Below are positions 8,490 through 16,580 of a DNA stretch of 64,000 bases, piece by piece. Under the pieces are notes generated by a model that saw only the letters and a program-made list of their open reading frames with translations, ran no database searches and was not told where the DNA came from. A program made the translations under genes and the position numbers. The stretch comes from Burkholderia seminalis DSM 23518 (lineage in GTDB: Bacteria > Pseudomonadota > Gammaproteobacteria > Burkholderiales > Burkholderiaceae). Position 1 is the stretch's first letter. The number at the start of each line of letters is the position of its first letter. The stretch is from assembly GCF_902832885.1 (NCBI RefSeq), contig NZ_CADFDK010000006.1, positions 1 to 64,000 on the forward strand. The letters run 5' to 3'.

Positions 8490-8810
8490 TTTTGTTTCCT
8501 CATTCGTCTCCTGGATGCAATCTTATCTCATAATGTAGGGTTTGCATGAGCGGGTTACGCAACCCGATTTCGCGGTCGCGACGCTAAACTGACCCCGGAT
8601 TTTCGTATGCGGCCGCGGCAGCGCGGCGTGGGCGGAGAGTCGGCGGCCAGTGTGGCCGGCACGCCGACGCAAATCGGTTGCCGCCTCACGCGAAGATTGC
8701 AGTCCCCAACCCGGCGCCCCCACGAACGGCCGCCGGCACAGTAAAACAGCGTCCGGCACACCGAGGCGCGCCGCACCGCGTCAGGCGGAGGCGGACAGAG
8801 TGGAGAAGAC
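8490..8810. promoter_or_regulatory. Divergent promoter region of lrp-like gene and aroP
   Basis: The region should carry promoters for both the regulator and the permease operon. A dyad CGGGTT-acgc-AACCCG (8551-8566) lies about 60 bp upstream of the regulator gene and is a candidate binding site for it. The part from 8600 to 8800 shows no clear repeats or gene. Confidence 0.45.
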
Positions 8811-10196
8811 ATGGTTTCTGGTAACGAGAGCGACGGCCTGAAGCGCGGGCTGAAGAACCGGCACATCCAGCTGATTGCGCTCGGCGGCGCGCTCGGCACG
8901 GGGCTGTTCCTCGGCATCGCGCAGACGATCAAGATGGCCGGCCCGTCCGTGCTGCTCGGCTATGCGGTGGCCGGCATCGTCGCGTTCTTCATCATGCGCC
9001 AGCTCGGCGAGATGGTCGTCGACGAGCCCGTCGCCGGCTCGTTCAGCTTTTTCGCGAACAAGTACGTCGGCCACTTCACCGGCTTCCTGTCGGGCTGGAA
9101 CTACTGGGTGCTGTACATCCTCGTCAGCATGGCCGAGCTGTCGGCCGTCGGGATCTACGTGCAGTACTGGTGGCCCGGCGTGCCGACCTGGGTGTCGGCG
9201 CTGGTGTTCTTCGTCGCGATCAACCTGCTCAACCTGGCGAGCGTGAAGTCGTACGGCGAGACGGAATTCTGGTTCTCGATCATCAAGGTCGCCGCGATCG
9301 TCGGCATGATCGGCTTCGGCGGCTGGCTGCTCGCGAGCGGCCACGCGGGGCCGGAGGCGAGCGTGCGGAACCTGTGGCAGCACGGCGGCTTCTTCCCGAA
9401 CGGCGTGTCGGGGCTCGTGATGTCGATGGCCGCGATCATGTTCTCGTTCGGCGGGCTGGAGCTGATCGGCATCACCGCGGCCGAGGCCGACGATCCGAAG
9501 CACAGCATTCCTCGCGCGACCAACCAGGTGATCTACCGGATCCTGATTTTCTACATCGGCGCGCTCGCGGTGCTGCTGTCGCTGTATCCGTGGGAAAAGG
9601 TCGTCACCGGCGGCAGCCCGTTCGTGCTGATCTTCCACGCGCTGAGCAGCAACGTGGTCGCCAACGTGCTGAACGTGGTCGTGCTGACGGCCGCGCTGTC
9701 GGTCTACAACAGCGGGGTGTACAGCAACAGCCGGATGCTGTTCGGCCTCGCGCAGCAGGGCAACGCGCCGAAGGTGCTGTGCTCGGTGAACAAGCGCGGC
9801 ATTCCGCTCGCCGCGCTCGGCGCGTCGGCGCTCGCGACCGGCGTGTGCGTGCTGGTCAACTACTTCATGCCGGGCAAGGCGTTCGAGGTGCTGATGGGCC
9901 TCGTCGTGTCGGCGCTGATCATCAACTGGGCGATGATCAGCCTGATCCACCTGAAGTTCCGCCAGGCCAAGCGCGCGGCCGGGGAGAAGACTTCCTTCCG
10001 CAGTCTGGGCTATCCTTTCACGAATTACCTGTGCCTGGCATTCATGGCCGGCATTCTCGTCGTGATGTACCTGACGCCGGATCTCCGCCTGTCGGTGTAC
10101 CTGATCCCGGTATGGCTCGCGGTGCTCGCGATCGGGTATCGCTTCCGTCAGAAGAATGCAGGCTTTGCGATGCACGACGGCGCCTCCGCACGCTGA
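8811..10196 (+). CDS. aroP: Aromatic amino-acid permease AroP
   Basis: This 461-residue APC-family transporter has twelve predicted membrane helices and follows the enterobacterial AroP sequence closely: LKRGLKNRHIQLIALGGALG at the start, FIMRQLGEMVVDEPVAGSFS, FSFGGLELIGITAAEADDP and TNQVIYRILIFYIG. AroP is a proton-coupled importer of phenylalanine, tyrosine and tryptophan. An aromatic aminotransferase gene follows after 45 bp, which supports the aromatic assignment over the related PheP, AnsP or CycA types. The likely regulator is the divergent Lrp/AsnC protein. Confidence 0.85.
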   Translation: MVSGNESDGLKRGLKNRHIQLIALGGALGTGLFLGIAQTIKMAGPSVLLGYAVAGIVAFFIMRQLGEMVVDEPVAGSFSFFANKYVGHFTGFLSGWNYWVLYILVSMAELSAVGIYVQYWWPGVPTWVSALVFFVAINLLNLASVKSYGETEFWFSIIKVAAIVGMIGFGGWLLASGHAGPEASVRNLWQHGGFFPNGVSGLVMSMAAIMFSFGGLELIGITAAEADDPKHSIPRATNQVIYRILIFYIGALAVLLSLYPWEKVVTGGSPFVLIFHALSSNVVANVLNVVVLTAALSVYNSGVYSNSRMLFGLAQQGNAPKVLCSVNKRGIPLAALGASALATGVCVLVNYFMPGKAFEVLMGLVVSALIINWAMISLIHLKFRQAKRAAGEKTSFRSLGYPFTNYLCLAFMAGILVVMYLTPDLRLSVYLIPVWLAVLAIGYRFRQKNAGFAMHDGASAR

Positions 10197-10241
10197 CGCA
10201 GGCCACGACCGATCATTCTTCCAAACGAGACCGACATAGCC

Positions 10242-11444
10242 ATGTTCGAACACATCGACGCGTACCCGGGCGACCCGATCCTGACGCTCAACGAGAACTT
10301 CCAGAAAGATCCGCGCGACCAGAAGGTCAACCTGAGCATCGGGATCTATTTCGACGCCGAAGGCCGGATTCCGGTGATGGGCGCCGTGCGCGAAGCCGAA
10401 ACCGCGCTGCAGCGCGACAGCGGCCCGAAGCCGTACCTGCCGATGGTCGGCCTGGCCGCGTACCGCGACGCCGTGCAATCGCTCGTGTTCGGCGCCGATC
10501 ACCCGGCCCGCGCGGCCGGTCGCATCGCGACGCTGCAGACGCTCGGCGGCTCGGGCGCACTGAAGGTCGGCGCCGATTTCCTGAAGCGCTATTTCCCGGA
10601 TGCTCAGGTGTGGCTCAGCGATCCGAGCTGGGAAAACCACCGCTTCATCTTCGAGCGCGCCGGCTTCACGGTGAATACCTACCCGTACTACGACGAGGCG
10701 ACGGGCGGCCTGAAGTTCGACGCGATGCTCGCGGCGATCGACGCGCTGCCGGCGCGCAGCATCGTGCTGCTGCATGCGTGCTGCCATAACCCGACCGGCG
10801 TCGACCTCGACGAAGGCCAGTGGGAGAAACTGATCGACGTGATCGAGGCGCGCGGGCTGCTGCCGTTCGTCGACATGGCGTACCAGGGCTTCGGCGCGGG
10901 TCTCGACGCGGACGCGTTCGCGGTGCGCGAACTGGCCCGCCGCGGCGTGCCGACGCTCGTCGCGAACTCGTTCTCGAAGAACTTCTCGCTGTACGGCGAG
11001 CGCGTGGGCGGGCTGAGCGTCGTCTGCGAAGACGCAGCCGCGGCCGAGCGCGTGCTCGGCCAGCTGGCCGGCGCCGTGCGCTCGAACTACAGCAACCCGC
11101 AAACCTACGGTGCGAAGGTCGTCGCGGCCGTGCTGGGCACGCCGGCACTGCACAAGCAATGGGAAGAGGAGCTGTCGGCCATGTGCCGCCGCATCGCGCG
11201 GATGCGCCAGTCGATCCACGACGGCCTGCGCGACCACGTCGGCGGCGAGGCGCTCACGCGCTACGTGAAGCAGCGCGGGATGTTCACGTACACGGGCCTG
11301 ACCGAATCGCAGGTCGACGCGCTGCGCGAAGTGCACGGCGTGTACATCCTGCGTTCGGGCCGGATGTGCGTGGCGGGCCTGAACGACTCGAACGTCGGCA
11401 TCGTCGCGGACGCGATCGGCAAGGTGCTGAAGAGCGGCGTCTGA
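10242..11444 (+). CDS. tyrB: Aromatic-amino-acid aminotransferase (TyrB/AspC family)
   Basis: This 400-residue fold-type I PLP enzyme shows the class I aminotransferase motifs: HNPTGVD (182-188), the cofactor Asp in DMAYQGF (211), the Schiff-base Lys246 in SFSKNFSLYGERVGG and the substrate-carboxylate Arg near the C-terminus. TyrB-type enzymes move the amino group between tyrosine or phenylalanine and 2-oxoglutarate and also act on aspartate. Coupling with aroP suggests use of imported aromatic amino acids: transamination of tyrosine yields 4-hydroxyphenylpyruvate, the substrate of the dioxygenase encoded near 56 kb. A strong terminator follows the gene. Confidence 0.85.
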   Translation: MFEHIDAYPGDPILTLNENFQKDPRDQKVNLSIGIYFDAEGRIPVMGAVREAETALQRDSGPKPYLPMVGLAAYRDAVQSLVFGADHPARAAGRIATLQTLGGSGALKVGADFLKRYFPDAQVWLSDPSWENHRFIFERAGFTVNTYPYYDEATGGLKFDAMLAAIDALPARSIVLLHACCHNPTGVDLDEGQWEKLIDVIEARGLLPFVDMAYQGFGAGLDADAFAVRELARRGVPTLVANSFSKNFSLYGERVGGLSVVCEDAAAAERVLGQLAGAVRSNYSNPQTYGAKVVAAVLGTPALHKQWEEELSAMCRRIARMRQSIHDGLRDHVGGEALTRYVKQRGMFTYTGLTESQVDALREVHGVYILRSGRMCVAGLNDSNVGIVADAIGKVLKSGV

Positions 11445-11486
11445 GCGCGGCGCGCGCTCCGGCGCGCACCGAACGACGCAGGATGA

Positions 11487-11525
11487 GCCGGCTGTCCCCC
11501 GTCGCGGGGGGCAGCCGGTTTTTTC
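11487..11525 (+). terminator. Rho-independent terminator after tyrB
   Basis: A long stem (GCCGGCTG paired with CAGCCGG, extended by a C-run/G-run) is followed by a run of six T. It ends the aroP-tyrB transcript. Confidence 0.85.
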
Positions 11526-11617
11526 TTGCGCGGCGGCAACGTGCGCCGGAAGACAGACGCGACGGCGCGTGCGGCGGTACGATGCGGCATCGGACGCAAC
11601 ACGAAAAGGGAAGCGAC

Positions 11618-12016
11618 ATGGGCATCCGGATCATCCGGCTCGGCACGCCGCGCGCGGCCGGCGAGGGGCTGCGGATCGGCACGGTGCGGCGGCCGCCGCG
11701 CGGCGTACCTAAGGCGGAATTCGCGTCGCGCGACTACTATGATGTATGGCTGCCGACGCTGTCGCCGAGTGCCGAACTCGTTGCCCAGGCACAGGCCGCC
11801 GAAACCGACGCCGAATGGAATGCATTCAAGCGCCACTTTCGCGCGGAGATGGCGCAGGGTGACCCGGCGAAGGTGCTGGACCTGCTGGCGGCGCTGTCGG
11901 CCACCACGGCGTTCTCGATCGGCCGCTACTGCGAAGACGAGCGCCATTGCCACCGCGCCGCGCTGCGCGAGCTGCTCGCGCAGCGCGGCGCGGCGATCGA
12001 GCCCGACGCGGGCTGA
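11618..12016 (+). CDS. DUF488 family protein
   Basis: The 132-residue protein starts MGIRIIRLGTPRA and carries SRDYYDVWLPTLSPSAEL, WNAFKRHFRAEM and FSIGRYCEDERHCHRAALRELL, the pattern of the DUF488 family (Cys and His near the end of the domain). These cytosolic proteins have no proven function. ATG 11618 was chosen because AAGGGAAG lies just upstream and the family match starts immediately. Two short hairpins follow its stop codon before the next FNR-type dyad. Confidence 0.75.
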   Translation: MGIRIIRLGTPRAAGEGLRIGTVRRPPRGVPKAEFASRDYYDVWLPTLSPSAELVAQAQAAETDAEWNAFKRHFRAEMAQGDPAKVLDLLAALSATTAFSIGRYCEDERHCHRAALRELLAQRGAAIEPDAG

Positions 12017-12063
12017 AGCCGCGTCGCGCGGCTGCACCGGGATCGTGCGGTGCAGCGGACCGC

Positions 12064-12077
12064 TTGACGTGGGTCAA
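12064..12077 (+). promoter_or_regulatory. FNR/CRP-type dyad TTGACGTGGGTCAA
   Basis: A perfect TTGAC-N4-GTCAA dyad lies about 57 bp (centre) upstream of the DUF1488 gene. The FNR consensus is TTGAT-N4-ATCAA; the inner C/G replaces T/A, as can happen with FNR/DNR paralogues. An FNR homologue is encoded about 1.1 kb away, so local control is plausible. Confidence 0.5.
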
Positions 12078-12127
12078 GCGCGCGGCCGCGCGCGCCACTA
12101 TGCTCTCGTCATGGAGCCATCACGACG

Positions 12128-12418
12128 ATGACAGGCCGACCGATGCACATCACTTTTCCGCCCGAGCCGCCCGAATATTGCGCGCGCGACCTGGTCGTCG
12201 CGTTTTCGGCGCTGGTCGACGGACGTTGCGTACAGTGCGCGGTCACGGCCGAGGCGCTGGAAGACCATTTCGGCGCGCGGTCGCTGCTCGAAAGCGACCT
12301 GCTGACCGCATTCGACGGGCACCGCCCGGCGATCGAGGCGATGGCGCGACGGATGCTCGAGGAAATCGGCGGCCGGCCGGTGCTGCTGCACAGCGGCCAC
12401 TTCCGGCTCGAAGGCTGA
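12128..12418 (+). CDS. DUF1488 family protein
   Basis: This 96-residue soluble protein has the DUF1488 pattern, starting MHITFPPEPPEYCARDLVV after a short lead and containing VDGRCVQCAVTAEALEDHFGA. No function is known for the family. It heads a short same-strand row (this gene, the 79-residue gene 16 bp on, and the HPF-like gene) that lies downstream of an FNR-type dyad, which suggests that it is switched on at low oxygen. A later ATG at 12143 is possible but has no ribosome site. Confidence 0.7.
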   Translation: MTGRPMHITFPPEPPEYCARDLVVAFSALVDGRCVQCAVTAEALEDHFGARSLLESDLLTAFDGHRPAIEAMARRMLEEIGGRPVLLHSGHFRLEG

Positions 12419-12434
12419 TACCGCAGGAGGGCGC

Positions 12435-12674
12435 ATGACACTGCAGGGCAACATTCACGAACGCGACTGGTCGGTCGAAGTCGAGACGCGACCGTGCGAA
12501 TCGGGCGAATTCCGCTGCCGCGTGTCCGTCGAGCACGGCGCCGGTGCCGCTCGGTTTCATCATACGTTCGAGCACAGTCACGCGTATCCGACCGAGCGCG
12601 AGGCCATGATCGAAGGGCTGCGCGCCGGCATGACCTGGATCGAGATGAAGACGTCGCAGGTCTTCAACGTATGA
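12435..12674 (+). CDS. Small conserved hypothetical protein
   Basis: The 79-residue protein (MTLQGNIHERDWSVEVETRP) is soluble, has no signal peptide and no family that I recognise. A strong ribosome site (AGGAGG) stands 5 bp before the ATG and third-position G/C bias is normal, so it is very likely a real gene. It follows the DUF1488 gene by 16 bp and is probably co-transcribed with it. Confidence 0.65.
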   Translation: MTLQGNIHERDWSVEVETRPCESGEFRCRVSVEHGAGAARFHHTFEHSHAYPTEREAMIEGLRAGMTWIEMKTSQVFNV

Positions 12675-12828
12675 ACGGACCCGCGCCAGGACGGCGCGGG
12701 AGGATTGTCGGCCGGGCCGCGATCGCAGAATCGCGCCACGCCACGGGAAACGCGTGCCGCCGCATCGTGTGCGGGCGGGCGCATGCAAGGCGGTCGACGA
12801 GCGGGCGGCCCCGTCGGGAGAGTAGGAG

Positions 12829-13155
12829 ATGGGCGTGGGCATGCAGATCGCCTGCCGGGGATTCACCGGGTCCGCCGCGGTGGAAGCCGAGGCCGGCGCG
12901 CAGCTGGTGCGGCTCGAGCGGTTCCGCGCGCTGATCGGCGGCTGCCACCTCGCGATCGAATCGCGCGTGGCGACCGATGGCGTGCGGCTGTACGACGTGC
13001 GGCTCGACCTGGTGATGCACGACGCGGCGCTCAGGCCGCTGCCGCCATGCGCGGGAAACGACCTCGACGACGCGCTGCGCCGCGCATTCGCCCAGGCCGA
13101 GCAGGCGCTGATCGCGTGGCAGGCGAGCGGCGCAAGGGCGGCGCTGCGCCGATGA
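12829..13155 (+). CDS. HPF/RaiA-like ribosome-associated protein
   Basis: The 108-residue protein resembles short hibernation-promoting factors: a beta strand (MQIACRGF), a helix ending LVRLERFRALIGGCHLAIES, and a second strand (LYDVRLDLVMHD) in the order of the HPF/RaiA fold. Members bind idle 30S subunits when growth stops. Two starts are possible (12829, with GGGAG 8 bp upstream, or ATG 12841). It converges on an FNR-type regulator gene and lies near an FNR-type dyad, which fits a role in low-oxygen dormancy. The match is moderate, since the usual basic C-terminal half is reduced. Confidence 0.55.
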   Translation: MGVGMQIACRGFTGSAAVEAEAGAQLVRLERFRALIGGCHLAIESRVATDGVRLYDVRLDLVMHDAALRPLPPCAGNDLDDALRRAFAQAEQALIAWQASGARAALRR

Positions 13156-13169
13156 TCCGGCGTCGCGCG

Positions 13170-13946
13170 TCAGACCTGCGCGAGCGCGTGCGCGTCGAGG
13201 ATGCGCACGCGCTTGCCGCGCGTTTCGACCAGCGCGTCGCGATGGAACCGCGAGAACATCCGGCTGACGGTTTCGAGCTTCATCCCGAGATAGCAGCCGA
13301 TTTCTTCGCGCGTCATCCGCAGGTTGAATTCGGTCGCCGAATAACCGCGCGCCTCGAAACGGGACGACAGGTTCAGCAGGAAATGCGCGACGCGCTGTTC
13401 GGCCGACATCGTGCCGAGCAGCAGCATCTGGCTCGATTCGCGAACGATCTCGCTGCTCAGCATCTGGTAGAGGAAGTGCTGCATCGGCTTGATCTCGCGG
13501 CAGGCGGCTTCGAGCGCGCCGAACGGAATGATGCACACGACGCTGTCCTCCAGCGCGATCGCGTCGCAGCAATGCTGGCCGCTGCCGATGCCGTCCATCC
13601 CGAGCGTTTCGCCGGCGATCTGGAAGCCCGTCACGTGCTCGCGGCCGTCGCGATGCATCATCACCGTCTTGAACGAACCCGCGCGCACCGCATAGATGCT
13701 CTGGAACGGATCGTCGATGCGGAACAGCGCGTCACCCTGGCGAACGTGCCGGGTCGTGCAGATGATCGAGTCGAGGCGGCCGTACTCGGCGGCCGTCAGG
13801 TGCGGCAGGCACATCGAGCGCATCGCGCAGGCCGAGCAGCGTGCGGCCGGATGTTTGGCGGCGTCGGCGCGCGCGGCCGCGCGCAGCGGAATCGTTGGCC
13901 GGGGTACGACGGACACGTCGGCGGCGCAGGCGGTGGCTGTGGACAT
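13170..13946 (-). CDS. fnr: FNR/ANR-type oxygen-sensing transcription regulator
   Basis: The 258-residue protein has a cAMP-binding-like core and C-terminal helix-turn-helix. It keeps the oxygen-sensing cysteines of FNR: Cys37, Cys40 and Cys46 (C-x2-C-x5-C) and a central Cys138 (VVCIIPF), which together ligate a [4Fe-4S] cluster. The recognition helix (LETVSRMFSRF) keeps the E-x2-S-R contact set that reads TTGAT half sites. It should act as an oxygen-labile activator in the cytosol. The gene lies 16 bp downstream of a single-domain response regulator on the same strand, probably as one operon. Several FNR-type dyads in the window may be its targets. Confidence 0.88.
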   Translation of the reverse strand: MSTATACAADVSVVPRPTIPLRAAARADAAKHPAARCSACAMRSMCLPHLTAAEYGRLDSIICTTRHVRQGDALFRIDDPFQSIYAVRAGSFKTVMMHRDGREHVTGFQIAGETLGMDGIGSGQHCCDAIALEDSVVCIIPFGALEAACREIKPMQHFLYQMLSSEIVRESSQMLLLGTMSAEQRVAHFLLNLSSRFEARGYSATEFNLRMTREEIGCYLGMKLETVSRMFSRFHRDALVETRGKRVRILDAHALAQV

Positions 13947-13962
13947 AAGTCACTCCGGCTCG

Positions 13963-14367
13963 TCAGGGGTGGTGCACACGAGCGTGCACCAAGGATTCGA
14001 TGACACGGCATGCGGCGTCGAATTCGACGGTCTTGTCGAAGAAGTAGTCGGCTCCCGCCGTCGCGCATGCCTCTCTGAATGCCGGCGCCGAATGATTCGT
14101 CAGCACGATCGTGACGATGCGCGGTGCGACCTTCGACAGCATCCCGATGAGGGCGAGGCCGCTGCCATCCGCGAGCCGCACGTCGACGATCACGACATCC
14201 GCCCGGCAACTGCGGATGTGCGTCCACGCGTCCTGGCCGTCTTCCGCTTCGCCCACGACGGCGACGCCGCGGATCGCGCCGACGAGCAGCGCGATCCGCT
14301 GACGGACGGCGACGGCGTGATCGACGAGAAACACCCTGAGCGCGGCGGGTGACAGGCTGGCATTCAT
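13963..14367 (-). CDS. Single-domain (receiver-only) response regulator
   Basis: This 134-residue protein is one CheY-like receiver domain with no output domain. The phosphoacceptor is Asp62 (VVIVDVRLADGSG), with Thr90 and Lys112 (FFDKTVEFD) as the other switch residues. The N-terminal acidic pair is reduced to Asp16-His17, so magnesium binding may be altered. It is followed by the FNR-type gene, which suggests that phosphorylation from an unknown kinase is linked to oxygen control. ATG 14367 was chosen because the receiver fold starts ten residues later; the longer upstream frame is not conserved-looking. Confidence 0.78.
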   Translation of the reverse strand: MNASLSPAALRVFLVDHAVAVRQRIALLVGAIRGVAVVGEAEDGQDAWTHIRSCRADVVIVDVRLADGSGLALIGMLSKVAPRIVTIVLTNHSAPAFREACATAGADYFFDKTVEFDAACRVIESLVHARVHHP

Positions 14368-14518
14368 GCCGGCAGTATCGTGTTGCGCCGCCGAAATTGA
14401 AATCGGCCGAATTGGAAGTTCGTGTAGGCCGCTTCGACGCGTTGTAGGGCGTTTCCTACAACGCGTCCGGGAAACCGCCGGCGCGGCTCCGATGTTGCCG
14501 CGATATGCCGGTACGCGG

Positions 14519-15454
14519 TCAGCCGGCGCCGCGTGCCTCGAGCGCATCGCGCGCCGTGCGGCACGCGGCGAGATCCCATGCAGCGCAGCCGACGCTCTTG
14601 AACAGCATCGGCCCGCCGCGCGCGAACGTGCCGTTCAGCACGTCGGCGAGCGACGCGACGTGCTGCCAGTCGACCTGCGCGACGATCAGGTCGCCGGCCT
14701 CGTGGCGCGCGCCGGCCGGATCGTCGACGACGAGCCGGCTGCCGTGCACGGTGTTCGCGCCGATCTCGGCGGCATCCGCGGTGAACGCGCCGACGCCGAC
14801 CACGAGCCGGCCCTCGCGCGCGGCTTCCCGGTAGACGGGCGTGCGGCTCGTCGTCAGCGTGACGACGACGTCGATCGCGTCGGGAATCGCTTCGCCGTCG
14901 AGCGGTGCGAGCCGCGGCGCCTGCGCGCGATGCGCCGCGCAGAACGCGGCCGCGCTGTCGGCGCGCGTGCCGCGCACGTGGAGGCGCGCTTCCGGGAAGA
15001 TCGCCGCGAGCGCTTCCGCGTGATTGGCCGCCTGCTTGCCGGTGCCGATCAGCAGGACGTCGCGCGGCACGGCGCCATGCAGCGCCTCGATGCCGAGCGC
15101 GGTGACGGCCGCCGTGCGGCGGCCGGTGACCGTCGGGCCGTCGAGCGCGAAGCGCAGCTCGCCCGTGGTCGCGTCATACGCACTCACCTGGCCGAGGATC
15201 GTCGGCAGGCCGCGCGTGCCGTTACCGGGGCAGACGTTCACGAGCTTGTGGCTCGCGAGGTCGCGCGCGCTCGACGGCATCGACAGCATCACGCCGCCGG
15301 CCTGCAGCGGCACGACGAGGCGCTCGGGGCTGACGATCTCGCCCGCCGCATACTCGGCAACGGCTTGCCTGAGCGTGGCGAGCAGCGCCGGGTAGTCGAG
15401 CAATGCGGCCGTGTCGGCCGCATCGAAAACGGGAATCGGGGAAAGGGCGGTCAT
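14519..15454 (-). CDS. lhpI: Δ1-pyrroline-2-carboxylate reductase (ornithine cyclodeaminase/mu-crystallin family)
   Basis: The 311-residue protein belongs to the ornithine cyclodeaminase/mu-crystallin family: VPLQAGGVMLSMPS, SHKLVNVCPGN, TGRRTAAVTALGIEAL and the dinucleotide loop LLIGTGKQAANHAEAL are all typical. In this family, members encoded beside a trans-3-hydroxyproline dehydratase are NAD(P)H-dependent Δ1-pyrroline-2-carboxylate reductases (LhpI), which yield L-proline. The dehydratase candidate lies 2.3 kb away beyond the divergent GntR regulator and binding-protein genes. Ornithine cyclodeaminase or alanine dehydrogenase activity is the alternative. ATG 15454 was preferred over longer starts because the family match begins there. 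Confidence 0.72.
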   Translation of the reverse strand: MTALSPIPVFDAADTAALLDYPALLATLRQAVAEYAAGEIVSPERLVVPLQAGGVMLSMPSSARDLASHKLVNVCPGNGTRGLPTILGQVSAYDATTGELRFALDGPTVTGRRTAAVTALGIEALHGAVPRDVLLIGTGKQAANHAEALAAIFPEARLHVRGTRADSAAAFCAAHRAQAPRLAPLDGEAIPDAIDVVVTLTTSRTPVYREAAREGRLVVGVGAFTADAAEIGANTVHGSRLVVDDPAGARHEAGDLIVAQVDWQHVASLADVLNGTFARGGPMLFKSVGCAAWDLAACRTARDALEARGAG

Positions 15455-15561
15455 CGTGTACGTCGTATGCGTCGTGAGCGTGGACGGCGGGCGCATGCCG
15501 CGCCCGCCACGGGGCTGCCGGATACCGCGACACCAGGCAGCGTGGATCGAATCTATACCAC

Positions 15562-15626
15562 TTTCTGGCGCACCCGCAACCCAGAAAATAAAGCGTCGAG
15601 CCGGTTTTGGTTCTAATATCTGTCCA
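15562..15626. promoter_or_regulatory. Inverted repeats between lhpI and the GntR gene
   Basis: Two elements lie in the divergent promoter region. One is the 7-bp inverted repeat TTTCTGG/CCAGAAA (15562-15587). The other is an imperfect dyad TGGTTCTAATATCTGTCCA (15608-15626) that resembles the dyad at 16478-16495. They are candidate operators for the GntR protein. Confidence 0.4.
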
Positions 15627-15716
15627 GAAGGGTTGCCGTGGCGCGATACCGGCACCGCTCCGGTATAGTGCGAACCCATTCCAGATCCACGCCCGCGACC
15701 GGGCAGGAGCCATACG

Positions 15717-16454
15717 ATGATGTCCGCGCGTCCCGAATCAATCGAAGGCGGTTTCCGGCCGCTGCAGATCTACGAGCAGGTAGCCGAGAAGATCCGCGAC
15801 GAAATCCGCGCCGGGCGCTACGCGGCCGAGTCGCGCCTGCCGTCCGAGCGCGAGCTCGCCGCGCTGTTCCAGGTCGGCCGGCCGGCCGTGCGCGAGGCGC
15901 TCGGCGCGCTGCAGAACGAAGGGCTGGTGTTCACGAAGCGCAATTCGGGCACCTATGTCGTCGCGGCGCCGCTCGACGTGCTCGCGCGGCGCGGCGACGC
16001 GCCGATGGCGTCCGAGGCCGACTTCAGCCCGACGTCGACACTCGACGTCCGGCTGATCCTGGAGCCCGCGATCGCACGTCTCGCGGCCGCCCATGGCCGC
16101 GCCGATCCCGGTGCCGAGCGTTATCTCGCGCAGATGGAAACCATCACCGACGTCGACGATCCGCACCAGCGCGCGCTCTGGAACGAGAGCGACCGGCTGT
16201 TCCACCGGCAGCTCGCGCTGATGACGGGCGACGCGCTGATGGTGAAGATCGCGGACGAAGTCGCGAAGACGATGGACCAGCCGCTGTGGAAACGGCTGAA
16301 GGACGACGGCATCTACGACGCGGGCCGGATCCGGCTCTACGTGTCCGAGCACCGGCTGATCTACGAGGCGATCGTGTCGGGCGATGCCGATGCGGCCGCG
16401 TTCTACGTCGAGCAGCACATCCGCCGCGTGCGGCGCGACATCGCGCCGAAGTAG
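15717..16454 (+). CDS. GntR/FadR-family transcriptional regulator
   Basis: The 245-residue protein has an N-terminal GntR winged helix (about 15-85, with RLPSERELAALFQVGRPAVREAL and EGLVFTKRNSGTYV) and a C-terminal FCD domain (about 105-235) whose metal-site Asp/His residues include the DRLFHRQL and YVSEHRLIYEAI segments. FCD regulators bind organic acids. AGGAG lies 7 bp before the ATG. Placed between lhpI and the binding-protein/lhpH genes, it is the likely regulator of the hydroxyproline genes, with Δ1-pyrroline-2-carboxylate or hydroxyproline as an inferred signal. Confidence 0.85.
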   Translation: MMSARPESIEGGFRPLQIYEQVAEKIRDEIRAGRYAAESRLPSERELAALFQVGRPAVREALGALQNEGLVFTKRNSGTYVVAAPLDVLARRGDAPMASEADFSPTSTLDVRLILEPAIARLAAAHGRADPGAERYLAQMETITDVDDPHQRALWNESDRLFHRQLALMTGDALMVKIADEVAKTMDQPLWKRLKDDGIYDAGRIRLYVSEHRLIYEAIVSGDADAAAFYVEQHIRRVRRDIAPK

Positions 16455-16477
16455 AACGAATCCGCGCGAATGCATTC

Positions 16478-16568
16478 TGGTCTTAAATATGACCAAAATT
16501 CCGAAATTATTTTGAAATTGCTTGCGATGTGACCACGTGTGTCCTACATTGGTTTCACTCAAAACCAA
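16478..16568 (+). promoter_or_regulatory. Promoter region of the binding-protein gene with two dyads
   Basis: An AT-rich stretch unusual for this genome contains TGGTC-ttaaatat-GACCA (16478-16495) and TTGGTTT-cactca-AAACCAA (16549-16568). The second dyad lies directly before the ribosome site AGGAG (16571-16575), where a bound repressor would block transcription or translation. The GntR protein encoded upstream is the obvious candidate. Confidence 0.45.
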
Positions 16569-16580
16569 TCAGGAGACATC

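Noticed and set aside
8781-11336. An 851-codon open frame antisense to aroP and tyrB
   Set aside because: It is rich in Arg, Asp, Ala and His with no domain pattern and exactly mirrors well-supported genes; such frames arise from high third-position G/C.
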